Shown one piece after another: positions 1-7,396 of a stretch of 64,000 nucleotides of DNA. The notes beneath the pieces are model-generated. The model did no database searches. It saw nothing but the letters and a program-made list of their open reading frames with translations, and was not told the DNA's origin. This stretch comes from JAAZNO01 sp964508025 (GTDB taxonomy: Bacteria; Chloroflexota; Anaerolineae; B4-G1; SLSP01), in the NCBI GenBank assembly GCA_964508025.1, contig CAZDSF010000011.1:1-64000 (forward strand), given 5' to 3'. The first letter of the stretch is position 1; each line of letters opens with the position of its first letter. Both the position numbers and the translations under genes were made by a program.

Positions 1-554
1 CCGCTCAGCATATCGCGGGCGATCTGGCACACGCGGTACAGTTCCTCTATCGGCACAAGCCCTTCATGCGCGGCGATCTGGAACACGCTATCCGCCGAGG
101 TGTAGACGATGAGCTTGCCCGTCTTGAGGTGCTCCTCGCCCAGCTCCACGATGATCTCCGTGCCAGAGGCGGGCTTGTTGCCGAGCACGCCGTAGCCCGT
201 GCGCCGCGTGAACTCCTCCAGCACGTCCGGCGGGAAGCCCTCTGGGTAGGTGGGCATGGCGACGGGCGAATGGATGCCCATGAGCTCCCAGTGCCCAGTG
301 ACGGAGTCCTTGCCCTTGGAGGCTTCCGCCAGCTTGCCGTAAGCGCCGAGCGTATCCGCGCGGGGCGGCACGCCCAGGATGTCGCTCAGATTGCCCAGGC
401 CGAGCGCCTGCATATTGGGCAAGTCCAGCCCGCCGATGGCGCGGGCGGTATTGGCGATGGAATTGCTGCCCACATCGCCGTATTCATCGGCGTCGGGCAA
501 CTCGCCCACGCCCACGCCGTCTAAGACGATGACGAGAATGCGTTCAATGGTCAT
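1..554 (-). CDS. deoB: Phosphopentomutase, 5' part (runs off the window edge)
   Basis: Interconverts ribose or deoxyribose 1-phosphate and the 5-phosphate in cytosolic nucleoside salvage. Reading the minus strand from the ATG at 554 gives a start MTIERILVIVLDGVGVGELP, with the N-terminal metal-binding Asp of the alkaline-phosphatase superfamily, then SNSIANTARAIGG, the DSVTGHWELMG motif and NKPASGTEI, all characteristic of DeoB. About 184 residues are present of a usual 390 or so; the rest lies beyond position 1. The start is fixed by an AGGAGG ribosome site 6-12 bases upstream. The leader just upstream contains a 19-base word (571-589) that recurs at 2017-2035. Confidence 0.93.
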   Translation of the reverse strand, partial: MTIERILVIVLDGVGVGELPDADEYGDVGSNSIANTARAIGGLDLPNMQALGLGNLSDILGVPPRADTLGAYGKLAEASKGKDSVTGHWELMGIHSPVAMPTYPEGFPPDVLEEFTRRTGYGVLGNKPASGTEIIVELGEEHLKTGKLIVYTSADSVFQIAAHEGLVPIEELYRVCQIARDMLS

Positions 555-618
555 GGAAAACCTCCTGATGCGTAATGCGTACTGCGTAAAGGTTTTTGTG
601 CTATACAGACGCGGTGGT

Positions 619-963
619 TTAGACGTTGTTGATCTCGTCTAGTGCGTCGTGCAGCTGTTCGATCAGCGGTAGCAGGTCTTTCTGAACGGTGTTCCAAAGG
701 ATATCCAGGTTGATATCGAAATAGGCGTGTACCAGGCGGTGACGCATACCAATGATGTCGTCCCAGGCAATATCCGGAAATTGCCGCCGGGTTTCTTCAG
801 AGATTTGGAAGGCGGCTTCGCCGATGATCTCGATGGCTTTTACCAGTGCCAGTGTTAGTTTGCGGTCATGGGCCAAATGTTGGCGGTTGCTGTTTTGTGC
901 AAATTCAACGGCTTCGTTTGCCGCATCAAGCATATGCCGCAGCCGAATATCATCCTTGCGCAT
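619..963 (-). CDS. HepT-like HEPN domain protein (putative RNase toxin of a HepT/MntA module)
   Basis: Small all-alpha DUF86/HEPN protein of about 114 residues. It carries RHRLVHAY near residue 80, which is the RX4HXY active-site motif of HEPN ribonucleases. In characterised HepT/MntA (type VII toxin-antitoxin) systems, MntA inactivates HepT by adding AMP to the Tyr of this motif. The ATG at 963 is chosen over 978 because AGAGGTG sits just upstream of it. The gene overlaps the 3' end of the nucleotidyltransferase gene by 14 bases, which implies translational coupling. Family assignment is firm; toxin activity here is inference. Confidence 0.85.
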   Translation of the reverse strand: MRKDDIRLRHMLDAANEAVEFAQNSNRQHLAHDRKLTLALVKAIEIIGEAAFQISEETRRQFPDIAWDDIIGMRHRLVHAYFDINLDILWNTVQKDLLPLIEQLHDALDEINNV

Positions 964-1252
964 ATTGCACCTCTGCATTTTGCAATACGTCCTGGCGGAA
1001 ATAGCGGCTCAAGTCTTCTGGCGTGCGCAAATCCACTTTGCGCCCTAGCAGAGTGGATAGTTCGCGCTCCATGCGCGCGATTCCTAGCAGGCCGGGGATA
1101 TGCTGCGGTTCGAACTCGACCAGCATATCAATATCGCTCGCCGCGTTGAAGTCGGGGCGCAGCGCCGAGCCGAAAATCGCCAACCTGCGGATGTGATGCC
1201 GGCGGCAGAAGTCAGCGAGGCTATCCTGGGGTAGGGCAATCTGGGCACTCAT
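950..1252 (-). CDS. MntA-like minimal nucleotidyltransferase (putative antitoxin)
   Basis: A 100-residue minimal nucleotidyltransferase of the pol-beta superfamily. The family motif GSX10DXD is present: GSALRP at about residue 28, then DIDM 10 residues on. A third acidic position is in KVDLRT at about residue 73. It is the usual partner of the downstream HEPN protein and would adenylylate it. The ATG at 1252 has GGAAGG 9 bases upstream. Its start overlaps the end of another nucleotidyltransferase reading frame (stop at 1221) by about 30 bases, so the three genes are probably one transcript. Confidence 0.86.
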   Translation of the reverse strand: MSAQIALPQDSLADFCRRHHIRRLAIFGSALRPDFNAASDIDMLVEFEPQHIPGLLGIARMERELSTLLGRKVDLRTPEDLSRYFRQDVLQNAEVQYAQG

Positions 1253-1363
1253 GTGATGATGCCTTCCTTTCGTAAAACGTCACACCCACGCGCTCGATAT
1301 GTTCCACTAAGTCCGGGTCGCTGATATAGCGGAAGATGGACAGGTCGAAGGTGTAGGGCAGCA
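1221..1363 (-). CDS. Nucleotidyltransferase, C-terminal fragment at an assembly gap
   Basis: Only the last 46 codons are visible; the rest is lost in the N run. The peptide LPYTFDLSIFRYISDPDLVE, followed by HIERVGVTFYER, is the typical C-terminus of another small MNT-family nucleotidyltransferase, the kind that pairs with a HI0074-like substrate-binding/HEPN partner. The last 10 or so residues overlap the start of the next nucleotidyltransferase gene. Any apparent continuity with the dehydratase gene on the other side of the gap is an artefact, because the gap length is arbitrary. Confidence 0.65.
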
Positions 1364-1463
1364 NNNNNNNNNNNNNNNNNNNNNNNNNNNNNNNNNNNNN
1401 NNNNNNNNNNNNNNNNNNNNNNNNNNNNNNNNNNNNNNNNNNNNNNNNNNNNNNNNNNNNNNN
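1364..1463. other. Assembly gap, 100 N
   Basis: Exactly 100 undetermined bases, the conventional filler for a scaffold join of unknown length. The minus-strand sequence before it is the N-terminal half of a GDP-mannose 4,6-dehydratase and after it the C-terminus of an unrelated nucleotidyltransferase. The real missing sequence must therefore hold at least the other half of each gene. Confidence 0.99.
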
Positions 1464-1960
1464 GATTCGCGGTAGTTGATCGTGATCCAGTGCCCGTAGA
1501 CCTTCGCCACGCCGTAGGGCGAGCGCGGATAGAGCGGCGTCTTTTCGGTTTGCGGCACTTCCTGCACCTTGCCGAACATCTCGCTGCTGCTGGCCTGGTA
1601 GAAGCGAATCTCCGGGTTCACAGCGCGAATCGCCTCCAACATGCGCGTCACACCGAGCGCGGTCACTTCGCCAGTGAATACCGGCTGCTGCCACGAGGTC
1701 GGCACGAACGACTGCGCCGCCAGGTTGTAGACCTCTGTCGGCTGATACTCGCGCAACAGCGTCATCAGCGAGCCTTGATCGAGCAGATCGCCAGAGACCA
1801 GCGTGATGCGATCCTGGATGTTCTCGATGCGGGTGAAGTTCACCGTGCTGCTTCGGCGCACCATCCCGATGACGTGGTAGCCCTTCTCCAACAGAAATTC
1901 GGCCAGATACGAGCCGTCTTGCCCGGTAATGCCGGTAATCAAAGCGGTGGGTTGTTTCAT
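1464..1960 (-). CDS. gmd: GDP-mannose 4,6-dehydratase, N-terminal half (cut by gap)
   Basis: Converts GDP-D-mannose to GDP-4-dehydro-6-deoxy-D-mannose using a tightly bound NADP, the first step to GDP-fucose or GDP-rhamnose. The visible 165 residues have the extended-SDR Rossmann start ALITGITGQDGSYLAEFLL, the LVSGDLLD acidic region, YNLAAQSFVPTSW, the ASSSEMFG serine motif and the catalytic YGVAK (YxxxK). The C-terminal half is in the N gap. The ATG at 1960 has AGGAGG about 10 bases upstream. The gene downstream of its position in the pathway, an Rmd-like reductase, lies immediately upstream on the same strand. Confidence 0.93.
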
Positions 1961-1986
1961 GCGATTGTGTTCCTCCTGATTTCTAA

Positions 1987-2102
1987 TTCGCACTCCGTAA
2001 TGCGTAGTTCGTACTTCGTAATGCGTACTGCGTAATACGTAATGGGATGCAAAAGTTTCTCCTTACGTAGTACGTAGTACGCATTACGCATTATGTATTA
2101 CG
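1987..2102. repeat. TACGTA-word intergenic palindrome (large imperfect hairpin)
   Basis: Between the two GDP-sugar genes the DNA is built of CGTAATGCGTA / TACGTAGTACG words. The left part (about 2011-2042) and right part (about 2063-2096) are imperfect reverse complements over roughly 30 bases, around an 18-base spacer. A 19-base piece, CGTAATGCGTACTGCGTAA (2017-2035), is identical to 571-589 in the deoB leader, and its complement recurs in the right arm. It is read as a dispersed intergenic element rather than a coding or CRISPR feature. Confidence 0.7.
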
Positions 2103-3043
2103 TTTTCTCTCCATTCATCAAGTACATCCTGCACCGTCCGCTCAAAGGGAATCTCCGGCTCCCAGCCTGTCGCCCGGCGCAGTTTCTCCGCGCTGCCGAA
2201 AATCACGGGCACATCGGCGGGACGGTAGCGGTCGGGGTCAATCTCCACGCTGATGCTGGCGGTGCTCAGCTCCAGCAGCCGGTTGACCAGCGATTGAATC
2301 GTGCGCCCCGTGCCGGAGCAGACATTGTACGCCTCGCCCGGCTTCCCGTGCTGGAGCGCGAGCGCGTAGGCGCGGACGACATCGCGCACATCCGTGAAAT
2401 CGCGCGCGGGCGAGAGATTGCCCACGCGCAGCACCGGTTCCTGTAAGCCCGCCTCGATGCGGGCGACCTGCTCGGCGAACGCTGCCAGCACGAAGCGCGG
2501 CGATTGTCCCGGCCCAACATGGTTGAAGGGCCGCATCCGCACCACCGGAATCCCATAGCTGATGAAATACTGGTAGCCCAGCACATCCTGCGCCACCTTG
2601 CTCACGCTGTACGGATTCTCCGGGCGCAGCGGATGGTCTTCGCGCAACGGCATGGCTTCTGGCGTATCGCGTCCGTACTCTTCGCCGGAACCGATGACGA
2701 GAAAGTGCGGCTGGAGCTCCAACTTTACACACGCTTCCAGCAGATGCAACTGCCCGCGAATGTTGTTCTCCAGCGTGCCCCACGGATCCTTGTATGCGGT
2801 GGGGACGTGCGATTGCCCCGCCAGATGGATGATCGCCTCCGGGCGCAACGTCTCTAGCAGCGTATGGACGCCCGCCTGATCGCGCAAATCCAGCTGGGTG
2901 AAGCTCTCGCGCGCCGCATCGAACAGCGCCGGCGGCGCATCGGGATAGCAGGTGGCGTGCAGCTGCCAATCGGTGGTGGTGAGCAAATAGCGGCGCAAAT
3001 ACGGCCCAACAAACCCCGTTCCGCCGGTAATCAAAACGTGCAT
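2084..3043 (-). CDS. rmd: GDP-6-deoxy-D-mannose reductase-like SDR epimerase/dehydratase
   Basis: 319-residue extended SDR, expected to reduce the 4-keto group of GDP-4-dehydro-6-deoxy-D-mannose to GDP-D-rhamnose in the cytosol. Visible features are the N-terminal GGTGFVGPYL NAD(P)-binding loop, LDLRD, HLAGQSHVPTAYKDP, a serine motif IGSGEEYG, the catalytic YSVSK near residue 152 and the RPFNHVGPGQ substrate segment typical of Rmd. AGGAG lies 6-10 bases upstream of the ATG. Adjacent gmd supports the pathway. A GDP-fucose synthase or another NDP-sugar reductase is possible but less likely on motif grounds. Confidence 0.85.
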   Translation of the reverse strand: MHVLITGGTGFVGPYLRRYLLTTTDWQLHATCYPDAPPALFDAARESFTQLDLRDQAGVHTLLETLRPEAIIHLAGQSHVPTAYKDPWGTLENNIRGQLHLLEACVKLELQPHFLVIGSGEEYGRDTPEAMPLREDHPLRPENPYSVSKVAQDVLGYQYFISYGIPVVRMRPFNHVGPGQSPRFVLAAFAEQVARIEAGLQEPVLRVGNLSPARDFTDVRDVVRAYALALQHGKPGEAYNVCSGTGRTIQSLVNRLLELSTASISVEIDPDRYRPADVPVIFGSAEKLRRATGWEPEIPFERTVQDVLDEWRENVIHNA

Positions 3044-3163
3044 TCTATGTCTCCTGTGGTTGGGCTGGTGCGATGACAGCTGATCAAATCCTGCTTGAGA
3101 TGTTGGCGAAACGCGCCTGTTTTCGGCCAGAAACTGCTTGCAAAGGCGTCCCGCGATTTCTCC

Positions 3164-4750
3164 TTATCGCCAATCCAGGGCCGTGATTGCGCCCTCGCTG
3201 GTGATGGGTACGGAGAAGCGGTCGCCGCGTTGTAGCAGGTGCAGATTGCCCCGATAGATAAACGTGAACGTCTTCTGATCCGGGCTCCACCACCAGCCGG
3301 GCACCTGGATGCCTGGCTCGCCTTCCGGCGGGAAGAAGCAGTGCTGGTTCGAGCCATCCCGATCAATCGTGCAGAGGCTGTAGGCGCTCACGTGGCTCTG
3401 ATAGGGAACGACCGCGCGCCCGAAGAGCAGGGTTTCGCTATCAGGACTGAAAGCCGGCATGGCCCACATACCCACCTCGGATGCGAGCTGGACGCTGTAA
3501 GCGCCGGTGGCTTCCAGCAACCACAGATCGAAAACCGGGCTATCCTCGGGATCGCCGGGGCCGGGCGCGGGGCCGTGCAGTACCGTAGCAATGAACTTCC
3601 CATCCGCAGTCCAGGCGAGGCTGGGATTCCATGCCCAACTGCTGTAGGTGCGGTAGGGTGGGAACTCCGCTAGCATGGTGCGCGCTTTCGTCCGCACATT
3701 GACCACGCCAACTTCATCGGGCCGGGAATAGGCCAGTTGGGTACCTTCCGGCGACCACTGATAGCGGGCGCCCCACCAGCCGAACCCGCCGCCCGCTTCG
3801 GGCCTGAGGAGCTGCTGTTTTCCGGCGAGGATATTTCGCGTAGTCAGGATCGCCGTCCACAGATCGTTCTGTCCGCGCCAGCCAGGCGGGCGATCGGTCA
3901 CTTCCGCCGTGGTCCAGGCGAAGGTCTGGTTGTCGGGCGCCCAATCGGCCCAGAGGACATCATAGATCTCCAGCGGAAAGGCTTTGTCGTCGGCCTGGCT
4001 CGTGGGCATCACCCACAGCGCATTGAAATGCGTTTCTCCGGTGATGACGCGGCTAAAGAGCAGCCTTGTCCCATCCGGCGAGAGGGTGAAGACGCGCCCA
4101 TCGAGATCGCCAAAAGCCGTCAGCTGCCGCCGGGTGGCAGAGCTATGGCGGAAGAGCCAGGCATCCTGGTTCTCCAGATATGCCAGCGTGCCGGTAAGCA
4201 CCTGCGTCACCGCGTATTCTGGGCGTTGCCCCACTTGCAGGATTTCATCCTGGGGCGCGCGGATGATGGCATCCTTGACCAACGTGCGCTCCTTGAGCAC
4301 GCCATCCTCAAACACGCTGCGGTAGACCTGTTCTCGAATGCCGGGCTGCCCTACTTGCAGCAGCCGGGTTTCGTTCTCCGAAAGGGTGGCATCGCGCACA
4401 GTTTGCCGCCGGAAGGGCAGGGTGGTAGTGATGCTCTCCATCGTTTCGAGCACACGGGTGATGGTGATTGTCATGCCGGTGCGCACCTGCGCCGTTTCCG
4501 GCGGCGTCACGCGATCCAGCCCTTCTAGCGTGATGGCGGTCTCCGCGAGCAGCTCGCGCACGGAGGCGACTTTGGTCTCCACCACGCGGCGCTCTCCATC
4601 GGCTACGATGACGACGCGCAGCGGTGGGGTCGGTAGCGGGGTGCATCCTGACAGCCCCAGCGCCATTGCCAGCAGAATCAGAATCCCCGCCAGCAATAGC
4701 GGCAGCGCCAGGCGTGGCGTAATACGGAAATGGTCTTGAGTGTCACGCAT
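3164..4750 (-). CDS. G5/DUF348-domain lipoprotein with C-terminal TolB-like beta-propeller
   Basis: 528-residue extracytoplasmic protein. The N-terminus has a positively charged start, a hydrophobic stretch and a lipobox LSGC near residue 34. Next comes a DUF348-like module (VVETKVASVRELLAE), then a G5 module (LPFRRQTVRDATL, GQPGIREQVYRSVFEDG), both usual in cell-wall-associated proteins. The C-terminal two thirds carry WD40/PD40-type repeats such as LSPDGTRLLFSR, WAPDNQTFAW and WSPDQKTFTF. The ATG at 4750 has no Shine-Dalgarno site but lies immediately after a strong promoter, suggesting leaderless translation. The reading frame stays open upstream only as antisense of the next gene. Specific ligand unknown. 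Confidence 0.85.
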   Translation of the reverse strand: MRDTQDHFRITPRLALPLLLAGILILLAMALGLSGCTPLPTPPLRVVIVADGERRVVETKVASVRELLAETAITLEGLDRVTPPETAQVRTGMTITITRVLETMESITTTLPFRRQTVRDATLSENETRLLQVGQPGIREQVYRSVFEDGVLKERTLVKDAIIRAPQDEILQVGQRPEYAVTQVLTGTLAYLENQDAWLFRHSSATRRQLTAFGDLDGRVFTLSPDGTRLLFSRVITGETHFNALWVMPTSQADDKAFPLEIYDVLWADWAPDNQTFAWTTAEVTDRPPGWRGQNDLWTAILTTRNILAGKQQLLRPEAGGGFGWWGARYQWSPEGTQLAYSRPDEVGVVNVRTKARTMLAEFPPYRTYSSWAWNPSLAWTADGKFIATVLHGPAPGPGDPEDSPVFDLWLLEATGAYSVQLASEVGMWAMPAFSPDSETLLFGRAVVPYQSHVSAYSLCTIDRDGSNQHCFFPPEGEPGIQVPGWWWSPDQKTFTFIYRGNLHLLQRGDRFSVPITSEGAITALDWR

Positions 4751-4756
4751 ACGGTG

Positions 4757-4784
4757 ATTATAGTCTGCTACGGTACAAAGACAA
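4757..4784 (-). promoter_or_regulatory. Sigma-70-type promoter for the G5 lipoprotein gene
   Basis: On the minus strand, -35 TTGTCT (4784-4779), 16-base spacer, -10 TATAAT (4762-4757). The -10 box ends only 6 bases before the ATG at 4750, so transcription should start at or next to the first codon. Confidence 0.6.
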
Positions 4785-4838
4785 TGGGTTGGGCCGCTTG
4801 AGACTATGCTGATTGCAGATAGCGGCCCAGTGCCTGCG

Positions 4839-6506
4839 TCATAGCCTCTCGGCTCTTTCCATGGCATCCAAAGCCGCACGGATGAAGGCCGCAGCCTGCT
4901 CGCGGGTCTGGACCTCGCCGGCTGCCTGTGCTTCGCGCAACTGCTCCAACAGGGCGCCGAGTGTGGGACCGGGCTGAATGCCCATGGCTTGCAGATCGTG
5001 CCCATTGAGCAGCGGCGGCGGCGCAATCACGGTCTCGCTGTGGGCGAAGACGCTGTGCAGCAGAATGCCCGCATTGTGGAGCGTGCGTTTCCAGAGGTCT
5101 TTGGTCAGCTGCGGGCCGAAGACCGCCAGAATATCGCTCAAGCTGAGCAGGACTGTGGCTACGCCAGCCTCTTGCGCGTCGCGGAAGTAGCGGTAGACGG
5201 CGCGTCGGCTGGGAGCGACCTCGCGGCTCAAGGTATTGAGCCGCATGTGCTCTTGTACCAGCGTCGCCACGAAATCCTGCGCTTTGTTGGCAAAACGCAA
5301 CGCCGTAAAACGTTTGCGAACCAGGGTTGCGCTGAGATCAGGGTGGCCGTAGAAATGGGTCAGCCCTTGTTCATCCACGGCGCGCGTACCGGCTTTGCCG
5401 GCGTCGTGGAAGAGCGCTCCCCAGCGTAACAGGTCGCCTCGGGTAGATTCGTATGTCACCGGTTGCGCCAGATATTCCAATAGCGCAGATTGGTAGGGCA
5501 GAAGCGCCTTCTCCAGCAGCGACCAGGCCCAAGCGGGCGCGGCAACCTCGCGCTGCTGCGCCGGTAGCGGCCCGCGTCCTCGTAGCTGGGCGTCTAGCAC
5601 CTCCACGGCAGCAATCACCGCAAATGTGTGATCGAGCACTTTCGCGTAGTGATGCGGCGCGCTTTGTTGAACCTCGCGCAGGGCGGCGATTTCCGGCAAC
5701 ACACGCGCCAGCAACCCCAGAGCTTCGGTCTGTCGCAAACTCACGCTTGCCGGTTTGGCCTGCAAAATGCGCAACAATTCCGCGCGCACCCGTTCGGCGG
5801 CGATAGTTTCGATCTCAGGGGTGTGCTGACGCAGCAGGCTGAGCGTGCGTTGCTCGATGCGGAAATCCAGCTCGGCGGCTGTACGGATGGCGCGCAACAG
5901 CCGCGCTGGATCCTGAGCAAAGCTGGCTTCTGTGGTGACGCGGATACTGTGTGCGGCGAGATCCTGTTGCCCGCCGGTAGGATCTATGAACGCGCCCTCC
6001 AGGGTAAGCGCCATGGCATTGAGCGTGAAATCTCGCGCGAAGAGATCTTCTTCCAGTGTGTCACCGCGCAATCCGGCAAAGTCGAGCGTGATCGGCGTTT
6101 GCGTCGCCGGATCGTCGAGAATGACGCGCGCGGTATCGTGTGCGTCATCGAGTAGCACGTAGGCGCCGCCGAGCGCGTTCGCGATGCGGCGCGCCAGCAC
6201 GATGGCGCGCCCTTGCACGGCGAAATCCCAGTCGTGGGCGGGGCGTTGCAGGAGTAGATCGCGCACCGCGCCCCCAACCAACCAGAGCCGCTCGCCTTGG
6301 AGGAGCGGGCGCAGCGTTTCCAGCGGCCATTCGGGCAGCGCCAGGTGGGGCGCTGTGGCGGCGATGCGCGCCAGGCGCAGGCGGGCTTTGGGGCGGGCCT
6401 GCCGCGCCGCGCGGCGCGCTTCCTCAACGGAAGCGCCCACACCCGCGACCGTGTGATCTTCATCCAGCGCCACCCAACGTCCGGCATAGAGGCTGTAATC
6501 CTGCAT
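4839..6506 (-). CDS. CCA-adding-type tRNA nucleotidyltransferase / poly(A) polymerase family protein with HD domain
   Basis: 555 residues. A short N-terminal module (residues 5-45, GRWVALDEDHTVAGVG) resembles DUF5678. It is followed by the class II nucleotidyltransferase head with LVGGAVRDLL (about 76-86) and the metal ligands DWD (92-94). Next are ARDFTLNAMAL and DPARLLRAIR, the neck region, and a metal-dependent phosphohydrolase HD motif LFHDAGKAG near 366. Such proteins finish the CCA end of tRNAs or act as A-adding or poly(A) enzymes; the sequence alone does not separate these. The ATG at 6506 has GAGGTGG just upstream; a longer frame to 6680 has no site. Confidence 0.86.
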   Translation of the reverse strand: MQDYSLYAGRWVALDEDHTVAGVGASVEEARRAARQARPKARLRLARIAATAPHLALPEWPLETLRPLLQGERLWLVGGAVRDLLLQRPAHDWDFAVQGRAIVLARRIANALGGAYVLLDDAHDTARVILDDPATQTPITLDFAGLRGDTLEEDLFARDFTLNAMALTLEGAFIDPTGGQQDLAAHSIRVTTEASFAQDPARLLRAIRTAAELDFRIEQRTLSLLRQHTPEIETIAAERVRAELLRILQAKPASVSLRQTEALGLLARVLPEIAALREVQQSAPHHYAKVLDHTFAVIAAVEVLDAQLRGRGPLPAQQREVAAPAWAWSLLEKALLPYQSALLEYLAQPVTYESTRGDLLRWGALFHDAGKAGTRAVDEQGLTHFYGHPDLSATLVRKRFTALRFANKAQDFVATLVQEHMRLNTLSREVAPSRRAVYRYFRDAQEAGVATVLLSLSDILAVFGPQLTKDLWKRTLHNAGILLHSVFAHSETVIAPPPLLNGHDLQAMGIQPGPTLGALLEQLREAQAAGEVQTREQAAAFIRAALDAMERAERL

Positions 6507-6519
6507 GTGCCACCTCACA

Positions 6520-6571
6520 AAGAAGGTTGAAGGTTGAAGTTTGAAGGCGGAAGGCGGGAGGCTGAAAAAGC
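6520..6571 (-). repeat. Pyrimidine-word leader of the nucleotidyltransferase gene
   Basis: Read on the minus strand the 5' leader is a run of CCGCCTTCCGCCTTC and CTTCAACCTTC words immediately upstream of the ribosome site. Related words precede the genes at 28195 and 51874. Confidence 0.5.
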
Positions 6572-6598
6572 CTCCGCGTCTTGGCGCCTCTAAATACA

Positions 6599-6635
6599 CA
6601 ACAGTGCGGCGCGCTGGAGCGACGCCGCACTGTTG
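6599..6635 (-). terminator. Hairpin terminator downstream of efp
   Basis: Perfect 13-base inverted repeat CAACAGTGCGGCG (6599-6611) / CGCCGCACTGTTG (6623-6635) with an 11-base loop. It lies 49 bases past the efp stop on the minus strand and is followed by a moderately T-rich stretch. Confidence 0.65.
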
Positions 6636-6683
6636 CGATGTTAGCCTGTCGGGATTCCCGCGCGCGGCGGGGAGCGTCATCCT

Positions 6684-7241
6684 TTACACGCGGGTGGAGT
6701 AAGCGCCGGTGCGGGTATCCACCCGAATGATGTTGCCTACTTCTACAAAGAGCGGTACCTGTACCTGTAAGCCGGTCTCACATGTCACCATCTTGCTCGC
6801 GCCGGTGGCCGTATCGCCGGCGATGGCGACTTCTGACTCCACCACTTCCAATTCCACGGCGGGCGGCAATTCGATGTCCAGCAACTCGCCGTTGAGAATC
6901 ACAACCGTGAGCTCCATACCTTCCTTGATGTATCCGGCGCGGTCGCCTACCAGTTCCTGGCTGCCCCGCACCTGGTCGTAAGTTTCGGTATCCATGAAAT
7001 TGAAGAACTCGCCGTCATTGTATAGAAACTGCATCGTGCGGCGTTCTACAGGGGCTTCCTCGAAGCGTTCGCCAGAGAGGAAGTTTCTCGGAATCAGCGA
7101 TCCGCTGCGCAGATTGCGCAGCTTTGTGCGAATAATGGCATTGCCACGTCCGGGCTTGTAGTGTTGATATTCGACCACCTGATACAGTTCCCCATCGAGG
7201 ACGAAGCAGGTGCCTTTACGCAGCTCATTTGCATCCAACAT
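6684..7241 (-). CDS. efp: Translation elongation factor P
   Basis: 185 residues, the usual EF-P length, with three beta-barrel domains. EF-P binds between the ribosomal P and E sites and relieves stalling at consecutive prolines, which suits a genome whose products here are full of Pro-Pro tracts. Domain I has the KPGRGNA loop, so the tip residue normally modified is arginine (R32) rather than lysine. The C-terminus has the ETGLQVQVPLFVEVGN and DTRTGAYSTRV signatures. A strong promoter lies about 40 bases upstream, divergent from that of the LysM lipoprotein. Confidence 0.97.
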   Translation of the reverse strand: MLDANELRKGTCFVLDGELYQVVEYQHYKPGRGNAIIRTKLRNLRSGSLIPRNFLSGERFEEAPVERRTMQFLYNDGEFFNFMDTETYDQVRGSQELVGDRAGYIKEGMELTVVILNGELLDIELPPAVELEVVESEVAIAGDTATGASKMVTCETGLQVQVPLFVEVGNIIRVDTRTGAYSTRV

Positions 7242-7283
7242 AATCTTGCTCCTTATCCATGCATTCCAGCGTTGCGAGAAGGC

Positions 7284-7311
7284 ATTATACCTTGCTCAAG
7301 CCTTTCGTCAA
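7284..7311 (-). promoter_or_regulatory. Sigma-70-type promoter for efp
   Basis: Minus strand: -35 TTGACG (7311-7306), 16-base spacer, perfect -10 TATAAT (7289-7284), with a leader of about 36 bases before the efp ATG. Confidence 0.75.
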
Positions 7312-7335
7312 GAAGCTTTTGAGCCTTATTGCCTC

Positions 7336-7364
7336 TTGTTATATATGGATTTCGCTTGTATAAT
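7336..7364 (+). promoter_or_regulatory. Sigma-70-type promoter for the LysM lipoprotein gene
   Basis: -35 TTGTTA (7336-7341), 17-base spacer, perfect -10 TATAAT (7359-7364), then AAAGGAG and the ATG at 7397. It is divergent from the efp promoter, with only 24 bases between the two -35 boxes. Confidence 0.75.
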
Positions 7365-7396
7365 GATGATGAAACCTTGCAGAAAGGAGTATTTCG

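Noticed and set aside
1221..1993. Apparent fusion of the dehydratase with downstream sequence through the N gap
   Set aside because: Frames joined through 100 N are meaningless. The two sides encode unrelated families.
1987..2102. CRISPR array
   Set aside because: The TACGTA words are irregular, with no constant-length spacers and no cas genes.
3164..5026. N-terminally extended form of the G5 lipoprotein starting at 5026
   Set aside because: The extra 92 residues overlap the nucleotidyltransferase gene and destroy the signal peptide; the ATG at 4750 gives a perfect lipoprotein start.
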